A stretch of DNA of 64,000 nt, from contig JANIIK010000475.1 in assembly GCA_027704905.1 (NCBI GenBank), forward strand, positions 1-64,000, read 5' to 3'. The stretch is from Muraenolepis orangiensis. Taxonomy: Eukaryota; Chordata; Actinopteri; Gadiformes; Muraenolepididae. Within the stretch, counting starts at the first letter, position 1, and each line of letters starts with the position of its first letter. The translations under genes and the position numbers were made by a program. A model generated the notes under the pieces. That model was not told the DNA's origin. It saw only the letters and a program-made list of their open reading frames with translations, and made no database searches. Below are positions 34,800 through 49,204 of the stretch, one piece after another.

Positions 34800-35409
34800 T
34801 GTCACGGTTACGGTGGTTGACAGGGGGCGTTGCCAGGCCGCGTGCGCTAGAGGCGCACACACACGCACCTGCCAACCATTACCGTGGCTAATTACCATTG
34901 ATCTCACCTGGGGGCTATTTATACAGCGGCGTCAGTGAGAGACGTCGCTCGTTCGTACTACGTGTAAACCGGTACGCTACCAGTCCCCAGGTGACATTCA
35001 TCCCTGGTCCTGATCACCCCGCTACGGACTATCGGAGAGATAGTCCGCCCGTCTGCTGTTCCAGCCACCCTCGTCGGTCCCGGAGTTCCGCCCGTCATCT
35101 ACCTGTCGGTACGACGCACCTCGACCTCCCGGTAACCTGACCATCGCCTGTCCCCAACGATCCCTACGTCTCCTACCTGTCGGCTTGACGCACCTCGACC
35201 TCCCGGTAACCTGACCATCGCCTGTCCCCAACGATCCATACGTCTCCTACCTGTCGGCTTGACGCACCTCGATCTCCCGGTCCCAGCTCCCTCGTCGGTC
35301 CTGGGGAATCGCCTTCTATTGTGTTTTGTGCCATTAATAAACCCCTGTTCTTCCTTTCCTGGTCTCCGCCTGCGTTCTGGGTCCAACCTCACCACACACA
35401 GTCGTGACA
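34800..35409 (+). repeat. 3' LTR of element 2 (610 bp)
   Basis: Looks identical to 33179-33788 and ends GTGACA before AGAGG. Confidence 0.95.
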
Positions 35410-35414
35410 AGAGG

Positions 35415-35747
35415 CTGAGGACTTGTTTTCCCTGGTGATCACGGTGGCAGCCGGAAGACACAGACAGAGGTTTAAAGAGAGAGAAATGGGCGAATGAATG
35501 AACGAAAGTGCTTAGATGTGTATATAGCTTCTAGATGGATCAACATATATTTAGGTTAAGAGACAGAGATGGATGATTGAATGCATGGTGCGGACATCAC
35601 ACATCATGCTGTATTCATTAGATGAGTGAGTTGCTTTCAGTGCTTGTCTTTCTATGGTGCCACAGGTGCTAAGTAGCACTTATGTCTCACAGAGAGAAGC
35701 CTTGATATGTTCTCTCTATGGTCATCAGTCTCCTCTGGGTAGTCTCA
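35415..35747. other. No gene seen
   Basis: Non-coding flank. Confidence 0.5.
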
Positions 35748-36218
35748 CAAATCAGACTTCAGATCACTAATCTAGTCTTTATGTCACACGGGGTGTAGTG
35801 TTGGTTGGACCCAGAACGCAGACCAAAGACAGGGCGAAGCAGTAACGAGAGGCTTTATTCAAGTAAGCACTACAATAGAGTGGTCAGGGACAGGCCTGGG
35901 GCCTGGATACCGGGAAGTCGATCAGCGGAGTGCCAACAGGTAGGAGACAGGTGGGTATATTACCAGAAGGCTGGTACGGTGTCATCAAGGGAGTACAACG
36001 TACGATCTAGCGAAGACGTAAAGGGGCGCCAGGGTATATATACCCCCAGGTGGGGTGATTATCCTAATCAGCAATTGCCGACAGGTGTGTGGGTGCGCCA
36101 CTAAAGACACTTTAGACAAGCTCAAATCAGACTTCAGATTTTAAATCTAAAGTCTTTAGACAAGGTCAAATCAGACTTCAGATTACTAATCTAAAGTCTT
36201 TTAGACAAGCTCAAATCC
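35748..36218. repeat. ~50-bp tandem repeat split by an LTR
   Basis: Units of the form aatcagacttcagat...taatctaaagtctttagacaag...ctca occur once before the LTR (35750-35781) and about twice after it (36110-36218). The solo LTR below sits inside the first unit. Confidence 0.75.
35782..36109 (-). mobile_element. Solo LTR of a related gypsy element (328 bp)
   Basis: On the plus strand it begins TGTCACACGGGGTG and ends CTAAAGACA, with a perfect 5-bp duplication CTTTA at 35777-35781 and 36110-36114. The interior matches, in reverse, LTR motifs seen at 46583-47236, such as the tggacccagaacgcagacca-type 3' end, cacctgtcggcaattg, and a TATA-like atatatacc. It is shorter than the other LTRs, so it has internal deletions or is a different subfamily. 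Confidence 0.85.
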
Positions 36219-36487
36219 GGGTGAATGTGGCGTTTCCCCCCAGAGGTTCTGCTATAACGCAGTAGGACCGCTGGATCCAAGAGGACCTCTGGGTGACCTG
36301 TGTTGACTTCTTCTCTGGATGAATGAAGTAAAATAAATCATCCATAATCTGAATGGAGGATATATGTGTAACTGAGTGGAAGGATCATTAGATTGCCTTG
36401 GTGAGTAAATGGAAGGACATTTGGGCAGTGGTGGTATTACTATTACTATTATTATAATTAGCTCAAACCAGTGCTATGTCCAAGCAG
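36219..36487. other. Presumed intron sequence upstream of exon remnant
   Basis: Non-coding, with an (ATT)n stretch just upstream of the exon. The acceptor at 36485-36487 (ccaagcag) has a weak pyrimidine tract. Confidence 0.4.
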
Positions 36488-36635
36488 GCCTTTCCGGGGA
36501 ACAGTAATGCAGACAGCATGGTCCAGTACGAGCTGCAGCAGAGAGTGGTGGCTCACTATGTCCGCCTGGTGCCGGTAGACTGGAACCCCAGTGGACGGAT
36601 CGGACTCCGCTTGGAGATGTACGGATGTCCTTACA
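36488..36635 (+). CDS. CNTNAP/Caspr-family exon: end of the discoidin (F5/8C) domain
   Basis: This 148-bp open exon encodes AFPGNSNADSMVQYELQQRV, VAHYVRLVPVDWNPSGRIGL and RLEMYGCPY. It is the C-terminal half of the N-terminal discoidin domain of contactin-associated proteins, cell-adhesion molecules of neurons. The residues VxLxPxxWNPxGRIGLRxExYGC are the diagnostic end of that domain. The acceptor is cag at 36485-36487 and the donor is GTAAGT at 36636. It starts in phase 0 and ends in phase 1, which fits the codon split after YGC-Y in the family. No stop or frameshift. The paralogue cannot be named. The preceding exons (signal peptide and first half of the discoidin domain) and the two expected LamG exons downstream were not found, so it may belong to a decaying gene. 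Confidence 0.82.
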
Positions 36636-36637
36636 GT

Positions 36638-39250
<2,613 letters not shown>

Positions 39251-39251
39251 A

Positions 39252-40048
39252 ACATTACAGTTGTTCAAACAGGATAACAGCTTCAAGTTCCTCGGCGTGC
39301 ACATCTCCGAGGACCTCACATGGTCCACGCACACCACACACGTGGTGAAAAAGGCCCAACAACGCCTGTATTTTCTCAGGCGTCTGAAGAAATTCAGCAT
39401 GGGCCCCCGCATCCTGAGAACATTCTACAACGGCACCATCGAGAGTGTTCTGACAGGGTGTATCACCGCCTGGTACGGGAACTGCACGGCACTCGAGCGC
39501 AGAGCGCTTCAAAGGGTGGTGCGGACGGCCCAGTATATCGTTGGAGGTGAGCTCCCCTCCCTCCTGGACATTTACAACCAGCGGTGCGTGGCCAAGGCCA
39601 AAAGAATTATAAAAGACATTGCCCACCCCAGCCACGAACTTTACTCACTATTACCGTCAGGCAGGCGATACCGCAGTATCAAGTGTCGTACAAATAGGCT
39701 TAGAGATAGCTTCCACAGTCAGGCCATCAGGCTGCTGAACAAGGGCGTATAACATATAACAATGTATATTTTATTACATTGATTTATATATATATATTGC
39801 TCTTTTCTGTGCTGATTTTTGCATTTTATAAATTGCATTTTTTATTTTTATTTTATATTCCTTATTCTATTTTTTATTCTATTTTTTATTCTATTTTTAT
39901 CTATTTTTATCTATTTTTATTTTATCTTATTCTATAACTGCTGTCTGTCGTCGGGTATTGCACACAAGAATTTCACATCACTGCTTTATACTAAACTGTA
40001 AACTGTGAAGTGACAATAAACTTGACTTGACTTGACTTGACTTGACAA
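39252..40048 (+). pseudogene. (CTTGA)-tailed Rex1/L2-like LINE, 5'-truncated
   Basis: The open frame from about 39261 to 39752 encodes the C-terminal end of a CR1/L2-group ORF2: FKFLGVHISEDLTWSTHTTH, LRRLKKFSMGPRILRTFYNG, WYGNCTALERRALQRVV, GGELPSLLDIYNQRC, then the final HPSHELYSLLPSGRRYRSIK and RTNRLRDSFHSQAIRLLN. The stop at 39750-39752 is followed by an AT-rich 3' region and the (cttga)n tail at 40021-40045. It is the best-preserved C-terminus of this family in the window, but the RT catalytic core is absent. Confidence 0.88.
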
Positions 40049-40686
40049 GACAAGACCCCTCAGGACAATAGGACAAAGGGTGATAGGGAGAACTACATTT
40101 GCATTCTCTACTAGAACCCTGAGATCAATAAACAGAGAGTTATAGAAGGGACAACATATGATTTTTCCATTACAGTAGTCATCGGGCTTCATGATTCAGT
40201 ACAAATCTGAGTCCTTCGTTGGGATGGATTCTTAAACACTGGTTGTAAATATACTGGCTTTTGTGTCCCAAGCTCCAATGCATTCTGGGCAAGATGCTGT
40301 TTATGGACTCCCTAAATGAAGATGGCTTCAAAGACCAGAGTCAGACTGAGAGGCCGTCAGCAGCAGTCAAAGCAGATGGACTTTCTGTTTATCTTTAACA
40401 CGCTCCATTGCATTTTCTTTTGGGTGGTGTTTTGTAAGCCCCGGCTCTGTGTTCCTTAAAGGCTCTGAGAGACGTCTTGTTTAATGGTCAAATAAACAAG
40501 CGCGCTACAGCCAGCTGCTCAGCGCTGCACTGCCATGAAGGGCCGCCATCAAGGGCCCTCCTTGGCCCCAGGGGACGCTGCTGGTGGACAAACGCTGGGC
40601 CCAAACCACAGGAAACTGTCACTAAACAATGAAGGGTTAATCAGAATGATTCATGTTATCTCTGGTGTACATTTGGACATTGGTCA
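40049..40686. other. No gene seen
   Basis: Non-coding. No exon recognised. Confidence 0.5.
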
Positions 40687-40688
40687 AT

Positions 40689-41782
40689 AGGCCTATATCA
40701 CGTTAGATTTGAAAGCCGGAAGTACCCGTTAAAAATCGCTGAAGCAGTGTATCCCAAGTTACGGTTAATGCATTCACCTTGGCATTCACCATGGAGGACA
40801 GTTATCGCTGGACAACATCGCTGCATAACCTTACAAAAGTCGGTCCAGACGATGTGGTTCAACTAGTGAATGAACACTCTACAGTGAAGAAGTCTAAATC
40901 CGAATCATACAATTCCCCGACATTGTGTCTTGTGGCTCTATCTGGATATATCGCCATATAACAAAGGCGATTTTGTGTAGGAGCAGAGGTAGGCTATTTA
41001 TTTGATGGATTTTGATTATTTCAATGTACCTTTTCATTTACGTGTTAATATGTAGTGTGCAGCTGTATATTTTCTAAAAGGGAATGCCTGTTATTCTTGT
41101 GAATATGAGTTGTCGTAAAATAAAAGTGCTTGTGACATACTTGTGGCATTGAGTTAAAACCAAATTTGTATAAAATACCGATATACAGTATATCGTATAT
41201 CGCGATGCAGCCTAAAAATACCGGGTTTTGGTCCGTATCGCCCAGCCCTACTTGGGACCAGTGCTTTTAATCACACACATACCCATCATTGTGTCGCTGT
41301 ATTCGGATGAGAGATGGAGTGTGTGGGGGTCAGGACCAGTGCTTTTAATCACACACATACCCGACATTATGTGGCTCTATTCGGATGAGAGATGGAGTGT
41401 GTGTGGGGGTCAGGACCAGTGCTTTTAATCATACACATACCCGACATTATTAGCCTATTCCGCCCACTTTTCGAGACATATATGCTCTCCTTCAAAGTGC
41501 AAACTGCAGACATACCCGCTACCCCTGAGAACATGAAACGAGGGACCTTCATCCTCCTTATCAGCCTCACACAAGACTTGCGGAGGAGTTTGTCTTTGGG
41601 GAAATCGTGTAAACTGAGGTAGGGCTGTCTTTGTTTAGACGTTGAGCAGCCGTTACACTACAATAACAGAGAGGAGAGAAGGCGGCCACAGTTTGTCACG
41701 TATCTGGGGTAACTACCGGAAGTAAGAGTACACTGCTCTACGATTTTTAAGGCTCCGGAAGCAGGAAGTGTGATATAGGCCT
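40689..41782 (+). mobile_element. THAP-carrying DNA transposon copy A (1.09 kb), ISL2EU-like
   Basis: The termini AGGCCTATATCAC and GTGATATAGGCCT are inverted repeats flanked by AT on both sides (40687-40688 and 41783-41784). Copy B, in the opposite orientation at 45466-46431, has the same termini and flanking AT. On the plus strand a 60-codon frame opens MEDSYRWTTSLHNLTKVGPD (40779). On the minus strand there is a degraded THAP-type segment, KESIYVSKSGRNRL (about 41440-41530). The two face each other around a shared AT-rich middle. A THAP protein plus a second convergent gene and an AT duplication fit ISL2EU-type elements; this class call is inference. No full transposase is present. Confidence 0.7.
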
Positions 41783-41784
41783 AT

Positions 41785-42899
41785 TTGCTCTACAAATGTT
41801 GAGGCTATGGCATTTTGTTTTTAGCAAGTCAGTTTAGGGCAGTTACAGGCAAACAATTAATGAATGAATGTGAATCATTATAATTGTACACCTTAATTGT
41901 GCTGTAGGTAATATTTATATAGTTTGTTATAAATGGTGTATAAATCATTGTGTGAAGAGAGGAATGATGGTTGTGGGCAGTGGGAGCTATAAGAAGGCTT
42001 CTGGCTCCTCCCTCTGCAGCTGGAGGAGAGAAGGATGAAGAGCAGCAGGGTTGAGACCTGATAAGAACTCATGAATGGAAGTCACTCAAATTGTTTTTGT
42101 TGTCAATTGCCCTCTGACCTTTCACATTGATCCCCCCCCCCCTCTCCTAACCACATGTCGACTGTAATCAAACACATTGTCTCATTAAATGAGGCTGTAA
42201 ACAATGGGGGTATCAGTCATCATCTCCCCACTAAAGATTAATATCCGACGGGGTCTGCGTTCTCCTGGCAGAATCACCATGAGTGAAGGGCATTGGAACG
42301 TGTTGTACTGATGAAGGAGTGAAGTGTTTATCCTGTGTGCCTCCAAGACATACAACCTTCATGGTACAGGTGTCCCCTAGATTTCAGGGCCTCACTTTAA
42401 CAAATATAACAGAGGTACTCAAACATTTTTCATTAAAGGTCCACTTTATGTTTGAATTTTATACAAGTTAATGGTCCGGAATAATGTCGGTAAAGTGCAT
42501 GACATAAATCAACATCAATAAAAAATACACACACATTCAATTGTACAGTATGGTGGCTTGAACTAGTGTTCATTTGAGGTATGAGTTTGTACAATGTTCA
42601 AAATCCAGACTCACAGCAATATGTACAACCGAACATGGTAAGCTAATAAATGGCCACCCTCTGAAGGTGGGGGACATTTGCTGCAGTAGCCATCTTTGTC
42701 CAGAATGTCTCCAACTTCCTTTGGAAAGAAAGCATTGCTGACGTAAGGACACACTGTGTTGCCTTGTTATAGTCTGTGTTGGAGTTGAGAGGTCACATCA
42801 ACCAAAAAGCCAACACCTGGGATTGTCCATTATACATTATAAGCAGAACACAGCAACATATTTTGCTGTGCAGAACTTTGGTCAACAGACTCGCACCGC
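41785..42899. other. No gene seen
   Basis: Non-coding. No exon was recognised despite lying between two CNTNAP exons. Confidence 0.5.
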
Positions 42900-43103
42900 T
42901 AGACAAATGTCTCCATCTTGGTGTCCAGCACCGCTCCTTCATGGTCCTCAGCCTCTGGGTCTGTGGAGGGAGAACCGTCTCCTCAACCCTCTGCTTCCCT
43001 CTTTCCTCTTCACTTCATCTTTGTTCTTTTTCGTTCGTCACTTTCATTTCACTGCTCATCCTGCATGTGTATGTGACAAATAAAGTTCTTGAATCTTGAA
43101 TCA
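42900..43103 (+). mobile_element. LINE/SINE 3' tail fragment
   Basis: Pyrimidine-rich sequence ending tgtgacaaataaagttcttg followed by (aatcttg)n, the same type of tail as at 17170-17214. Confidence 0.5.
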
Positions 43104-43292
43104 ATTTGTGCTGCTTTCCATGAATGAGCAGGTAGGGTCAGGGCCGCTTGTTCACGGAGGCCTGCAGGTGAGTGGGTGGACTAGAGGTTCAAACCCATAA
43201 CCTTTAAACACCTTAACTAGTAGACCAGCTCCCCCTCAACAGCTGTTGTAGAGCTCATTGAACGTAATGCCACTGTGTTCTCCTCTGTGCAG

Positions 43293-43430
43293 CTCAGTGT
43301 GGGAGCTGCTCTGAGCCCTCAGAGATCAGCGCTGTCTGAGAACTTCCAAGGCTGCGTGGAGAACCTGTTCTACAATGACCTCAATCTAATAGACCTGGCT
43401 GTACAGAAGGACCGGCAGGTCGACATGACG
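43293..43430 (+). CDS. CNTNAP/Caspr-family exon: end of first laminin G domain
   Basis: This 138-bp open exon reads LSVGAALSPQRSALSENFQG, CVENLFYNDLNLIDLAVQKD and RQVDMT. NFxGCxENLxYNxxNxIDLA is the characteristic end of the first LamG domain of contactin-associated proteins, with its conserved cysteine. The acceptor is strong (ttctcctctgtgcag, ending 43292) and the donor is GTAGGT at 43431. Phase 0 at both ends, and the donor falls just before the VGN-type block where this family has an intron. It lies in the same orientation and correct order 6.7 kb downstream of the discoidin exon. The exons that should lie between them (about 130 residues of LamG1) were not found. Confidence 0.8.
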
Positions 43431-43432
43431 GT

Positions 43433-44959
<1,527 letters not shown>

Positions 44960-44985
44960 TTCAGGAAGTGTAAAGCTGTGAAAGC

Positions 44986-45328
44986 AGTAAATTGCAGCAG
45001 TATAGCAGAGGTAGAGCGGTCGCCTCACAACCGGAAGGTTCCTGGTTCGATCCCCGGCTCCTCTTAGCAAAACCTGTCATGGTGTCCTTGAGCAAGACCC
45101 CCTAACTCTAACTGCTCCTAACCTGCTGGTCTCCTTGCATGGCTGACTCCCTGTCGGTGGTTGAATGTGTGTATGAATGGGTGAATGTGATGCTTGACTT
45201 GAAAAGCATCACATTGTGTCAAAAAGCATCCATTACCATTACACACACACGCATACACACAGTCACACTCACTCGATGTAAAGCGCTTTGGGTGTCTTGA
45301 AAAGCGCTATATAAATGAATTATTATTA
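44986..45328 (+). mobile_element. tRNA-derived SINE, fuller copy
   Basis: Head with a degenerate box A and a perfect box B ggttcgatccc (45044-45054). Body gtccttgagcaagaccccct and tail gtaaagcgctttgggtgtct...gcgctatataaatgaatt followed by (att)n. Same family as 5022-5262. A CA-rich insertion at about 45241-45275 and an internal duplication lengthen it. Confidence 0.85.
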
Positions 45329-45465
45329 AAAGCTGTTATGGGCAACTTCTACACAGTCCAAGTCTGGTTGAAATATTGTTGTGATAACAACCAACCAACA
45401 ATGTGATGTGTAAACCATACAAATGTTTTGGATATCTTTGCCTCAGTCAAGGTGATATTATGAAT

Positions 45466-46431
45466 AGGCCTATATCACACTTCCTGCTTCCTCTCCTCTC
45501 TGTTATTGTAGTGTACCGGCTGCTCAACGTCTAAACAAAGACAGCCCTACCTCCGTTTACACCATTACCGAAAGACAAACTCCTCCGCAAGTCTTGTGTG
45601 AGGCTGATAAGGAGGATGAAGGTCCCTCGTTTCATGTTCTCAGGGGTAGCGCGTATGTCTGCAGTTTGCACTTTGACAAGGAGAGCATATACGTCTCGAA
45701 AAGTGGGCGGAATAGGCTAATAATGTCGGGTAAGTGTGTGATTAAAAGCACTGGTCCTGACCACCACACACACTCCATCTCTCATCCGAATAGAGCCACA
45801 TAATGTCGGGTAAGTGTGTGATTAAAAGCACTGGTCCTGACCCCCACACACACTCCATCTCTCATCCGAATAGAGCCACATAATGTTGTTTATGTGTATG
45901 ATTAAAAGCACTGGTCCTGACCCCCACACACACTCCATCTCTCATCCGAATACAGCCGCATAATGATGGGTAAGTATATGATTAAAAGCACTGGTCCCAA
46001 GTAGGGCTGGGCGATACGGACCAAAACCCGGTATTTTTAGGCTGCATCGCGATATACGATATATATCGGTATTTTAACTCAATGCCACAAGTATGTCAGA
46101 AGCACTTTTATTTTACGACAACTCATATTCACAAGAATAACAGGCATTCCCTTTTAGAAAATATACAGCTGTACACTACATATTAACACGTAAATGAAAA
46201 GGTACATTGAAATAATCAAAATCCATCAAATAAATCGCCTATATTATATACATAGGCATACCTCTGCTTCTACACAAAATCACCTTCGTAATATGGCGAT
46301 ATATCCAGATAGAGCCACAAGACACAATGTCGGGGAATTGTGGTGAATGCATTAACCGGAACTTGGGATACACTGCTTCAGCGATTTTTAACGGGTACTT
46401 CCGGCGTTCTAATCTAACGTGATATAGGCCT
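45466..46431 (-). mobile_element. THAP-carrying DNA transposon copy B (0.97 kb), inverted relative to copy A
   Basis: Same termini as copy A, with flanking AT at 45464-45465 and 46432-46433. The whole 5.7-kb interval from 40689 to 46431 is therefore bounded by an inverted pair. The MED-type end is at the right and lies on the minus strand. The plus strand carries the THAP fragment described below and 3.5 units of an 80-bp tandem repeat (units at 45721, 45801, 45881 and 45961). Confidence 0.72.
45594..45729 (+). pseudogene. THAP zinc-finger fragment ending at a splice donor
   Basis: The frame reads SFHVLRGSAYVCSLHFDKES, IYVSKSGRNRLIMSG. The C-x-L-H-F block followed by a basic SGRxRL segment is the second half of a THAP DNA-binding domain (C2CH). 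The first cysteines are missing or frameshifted. Right after MSG is a consensus donor GTAAGTGTG (45730), repeated in the next 80-bp unit. The fragment looks like the remains of a transposase or exapted-gene first exon. It is unlikely to make a functional finger. Confidence 0.55.
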
Positions 46432-46582
46432 ATTGTGGGCACTTGAGTCTCTGGGTTTGTTTCACATGTGAAAAGTGGATATAAATGTATATATTCCTAC
46501 ATATATGGAGGTACCATTGAAGATGATTTTGTTCTCAGAGAATCAGAATCTGTGGTAGTAAACCCAAGCAGAGGAGATATAT

Positions 46583-47236
46583 TGTCACGGTTACGGTGGT
46601 TGACAGGGGCCGTGGCCAAGCCACGGGCTTTGGCGGCGCACACACACACCTGTCGGCAATTGCCGAGGCTGATTAGGGTAATCACGTCACCTGTGGGTGT
46701 ACATATACCCTGGCGTCGCGTTACTTCGGGGCTAGGTCGTACTTTGTACTTACTACGTTGTACATTCTGGACGGAATCGTTACGCCAATGTCCCGGTACC
46801 CAGATTCATCGCCTGTCCCGCGTCACTCGCCGGTCTAATACCTGTCGCTACTCTGACCTCCCGGTATCCAGACCCCTCGCCCGTCCCGGACTACCCGCCT
46901 GTCTAGTGGATGTCACTATACGAGCTCTCCGGTATTATAATTACCTGTCTTCTACCTGGCGCTACTTCGACCTCCCGGTATCCAGACCCCTCTCCCGTCC
47001 CTGACTACTCGTCGGTCTAATACCTGTCGCCACTTCGACCTCCCGGTATCCAGACCCCTCTCCCGTCCCGGACCACGCGCCTGTCTACTCCCTGCCGGTA
47101 CTCCGCTGATCCCACTTCCCGGTTTCCAGACCCCTATCACTCTCTTTTGTTTGTTTGCTTTAATAAAGCTTCACATTATTGCCTCACTGTGTCTTGGTCT
47201 GCGTTATGGGTCCTACCAAACTACCCCATTGTGACA
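46583..47236 (+). mobile_element. Solo LTR, related gypsy family (654 bp)
   Basis: Starts TGTCACGGTTACGGTGG, the same 5' end as elements 1 and 2, and ends CCATTGTGACA. The 5-bp duplication TATAT is perfect (46578-46582 and 47237-47241). The interior has a different promoter region (gtacatataccctgg) and imperfect repeats of acctcccggtatccagaccc. The polyadenylation-type aataaa is near 47162. No internal coding region remains. Confidence 0.92.
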
Positions 47237-47241
47237 TATAT

Positions 47242-47700
47242 GTTTATATGACAAAACTCCCAAGGCATTGTAAACAAACATGACCGTAACATAACAGCAT
47301 TCAGCAATGCGTTGCACACACAATAGGGGGAAACAGTTTAAATCCATTATGAATGAAACCATTCAACAGTCGATGGGATTCACATGCAAGGAAAAAAGGT
47401 GCAGGAGGAATTAGGCGATATGGAGGGAAATGTGTTGCAGAAGCTCATTACGTTAGAGTCGCTGGCCTGTCGGTCAGTGATCTGCATGGCTATCAGACTG
47501 TCAGTGTTTGAATGGGATTACATGTGGCTGATGCTGTTCAGATAGAAGATTAGCCAATAGGAACACTGGTACTAATCAGTGGGATTTCAACAGCTAGTAG
47601 CTAATCAGCCGATGCTTGCAGGACTGCGGTAATCAGCCTGCACTAATCCAATTCTCCATTCTTATCTAATCATTTTCTCTGCTGCTTTTTGTTTACCATA
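47242..47700. other. No gene seen
   Basis: Non-coding. Confidence 0.5.
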
Positions 47701-47714
47701 ACAAGTGCTAGTGC

Positions 47715-47815
47715 ACACACACACACATGTACGCTTGCACATACATACGCGCGCGCACGCCGGCACGCGCACACACACACACACGTGTGTGTGTGTGTGC
47801 GTGTGTGTGCGTGTG
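47715..47815. repeat. CA-GCGC-TG alternating purine-pyrimidine inverted array
   Basis: A CA tract, then cgcgcgcacgccggcacgcg, CA again and then GT/GCGT. The CA and GT arms are complementary, and the whole stretch alternates purine and pyrimidine. Confidence 0.9.
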
Positions 47816-47944
47816 ACTGGGGAGGAGTGAGACGAATGGAGGCGTTGTTGATGACCTCTTGGTTTTCCATTGAAGGTTGGAGTCCTGACCCCTACAGGGG
47901 CCTGTCAACCCTGGGACAATTTAATAATACAACAACATACTGGG

Positions 47945-47958
47945 ACACACACACGCAC

Positions 47959-48014
<56 letters not shown>
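47945..48014. repeat. (CA)n microsatellite
   Basis: Imperfect at the left (cgcaca), then pure CA. Confidence 0.95.
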
Positions 48015-48016
<2 letters not shown>

Positions 48017-48086
48017 AAACAGAGAAAAAGAGAAAGAGGTGACAAAGTTGAACAACAGTCCTTTCTTTTTGACGTGTGTTACACGT

Positions 48087-48150
48087 CTATGTGTCTGTCT
48101 GTCTGTCTGTCTGTCTGGCTGTCTGGCTGTCTGTCTGGCTGTCTGTCTGA
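48087..48150. repeat. (CTGT)n microsatellite
   Basis: Tetranucleotide ctgt with ggct variants. Confidence 0.92.
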
Positions 48151-48393
48151 CTTTGACCCCGCGGTGCAGATTGCTGCCATTAATTGGATTGCTTCTCCTC
48201 CTGCTGCTGTGGAGGCTCACACACACACTAGAGGTGAGCCTGAAGGTATGTGTTTTAGATGCTTTGGGGCCACTTTAGATGTTTACATATCCAATGTGAT
48301 AGATCAGGTTCTGAATCAGATCAGATAATGAATGACATTATTTTCTAAAATGTTGTCTATTATGAAACCCTGTAAGGTCAATCTCTTTGACCC

Positions 48394-48740
48394 TCAAGGT
48401 CGGTTGCTTCTCCTCTGGCTTCCTGCACAACATCCTATAGCTCCTGGCCATCCCTTCCTTTCTCTCCTCCAAACACGTACCTTCACTCTAGTGTCTTGCT
48501 CCTCTCGCCTGCTCATCTCATCTCCAGTAGAATAGTACCAGTCATGGGAAGTCAACCACACTATTAGCTTGGTGCCAGAGACCAGCTTTCTCTTGGAGGG
48601 GGGTGGGGGGGGGATTCGGTAGGTAGTGAGCATTGGATCTCCGCTGGGGGCCTTGCCAGAGACGGTAATAGAACCTTTGACAAGATTGGACGCACGCCCA
48701 GAAATCACACCGACATACCGCATCACCTCCAAGTTTTAGA
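48394..48740 (-). other. Unassigned 112-codon open frame
   Basis: On the minus strand it reads MEVMRYVGVISGRASNLVKG, SITVSGKAPSGDPMLTTYRI, a proline run from a G-rich homopolymer (48597-48612), then KRKLVSGTKLIVWLTSHDWY. It looks less repetitive than most frames here, but I recognise no domain. It has no clear splice context and may be part of an unknown repeat. Confidence 0.25.
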
Positions 48741-49098
48741 CCAGGACCTTTGTTTGGTACAACTCATCAGAGGGAGGGTGCAGGATGGGTGTTGAACAGG
48801 GTAACTAATGAGATTCTTCCAACCGTTCCCTCTACTTATTCACACCCCCTTGCCCCATTCTCTCTCCCCCGCCGGCTTCCCCCACGAGGCTGCGACTCCT
48901 CTTCTACGAGTCGTCAGCTCTGCTAATTTAGTGTAGCGAGGGGCTGGGCGCCGGAAGCAGACGCACATTGTTTACACTGGCAGCCGTGACGACGCGTCAC
49001 GCACACGGCACTCTACTTTCACTATGAAGGGGCGGGTGTGTGTAATTCACAATGACTTTTCCTCACTGAGGCAGTTTATAGGAGAGTGACACAGATGG
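48741..49098. other. No gene seen
   Basis: GC-rich, with an origin-less CpG patch at about 48920-49020. No exon recognised. Confidence 0.4.
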
Positions 49099-49100
49099 TG

Positions 49101-49103
<3 letters not shown>

Positions 49104-49130
<27 letters not shown>
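49104..49130. repeat. Short (CA)n microsatellite
   Basis: A CA tract of about 27 bp. Confidence 0.9.
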
Positions 49131-49133
<3 letters not shown>

Positions 49134-49204
49134 CCACCACATCTTTGAGAAGAGCAAACTAGGAGGCTATTGGAATGCGAGGGTAACCTCATTAAGTCGC
49201 GCAA

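Larger units (their letters stand above)
33179..35409 (+). mobile_element. Internally deleted gypsy chromovirus (element 2), 2.2 kb
   Basis: Two 610-bp LTRs (33179-33788 and 34800-35409) look identical and are flanked by a perfect 5-bp duplication AGAGG at 33174-33178 and 35410-35414. The 1011-bp interior keeps the primer site (33791-33800), most of gag, the end of pol with the chromodomain, and the polypurine tract. Relative to element 1, 3264 bp (zinc knuckle, protease, RT, RNase H and most of integrase) are missing. All visible cis-acting signals are retained, as in a non-autonomous derivative. Its LTR differs from element 1's by one 74-bp unit and several substitutions, so it is from another sublineage. 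Confidence 0.95.

Noticed and set aside
45001..45060. Functional tRNA at the second SINE
   Set aside because: Box B is perfect but box A is deleted, and the context is a SINE.
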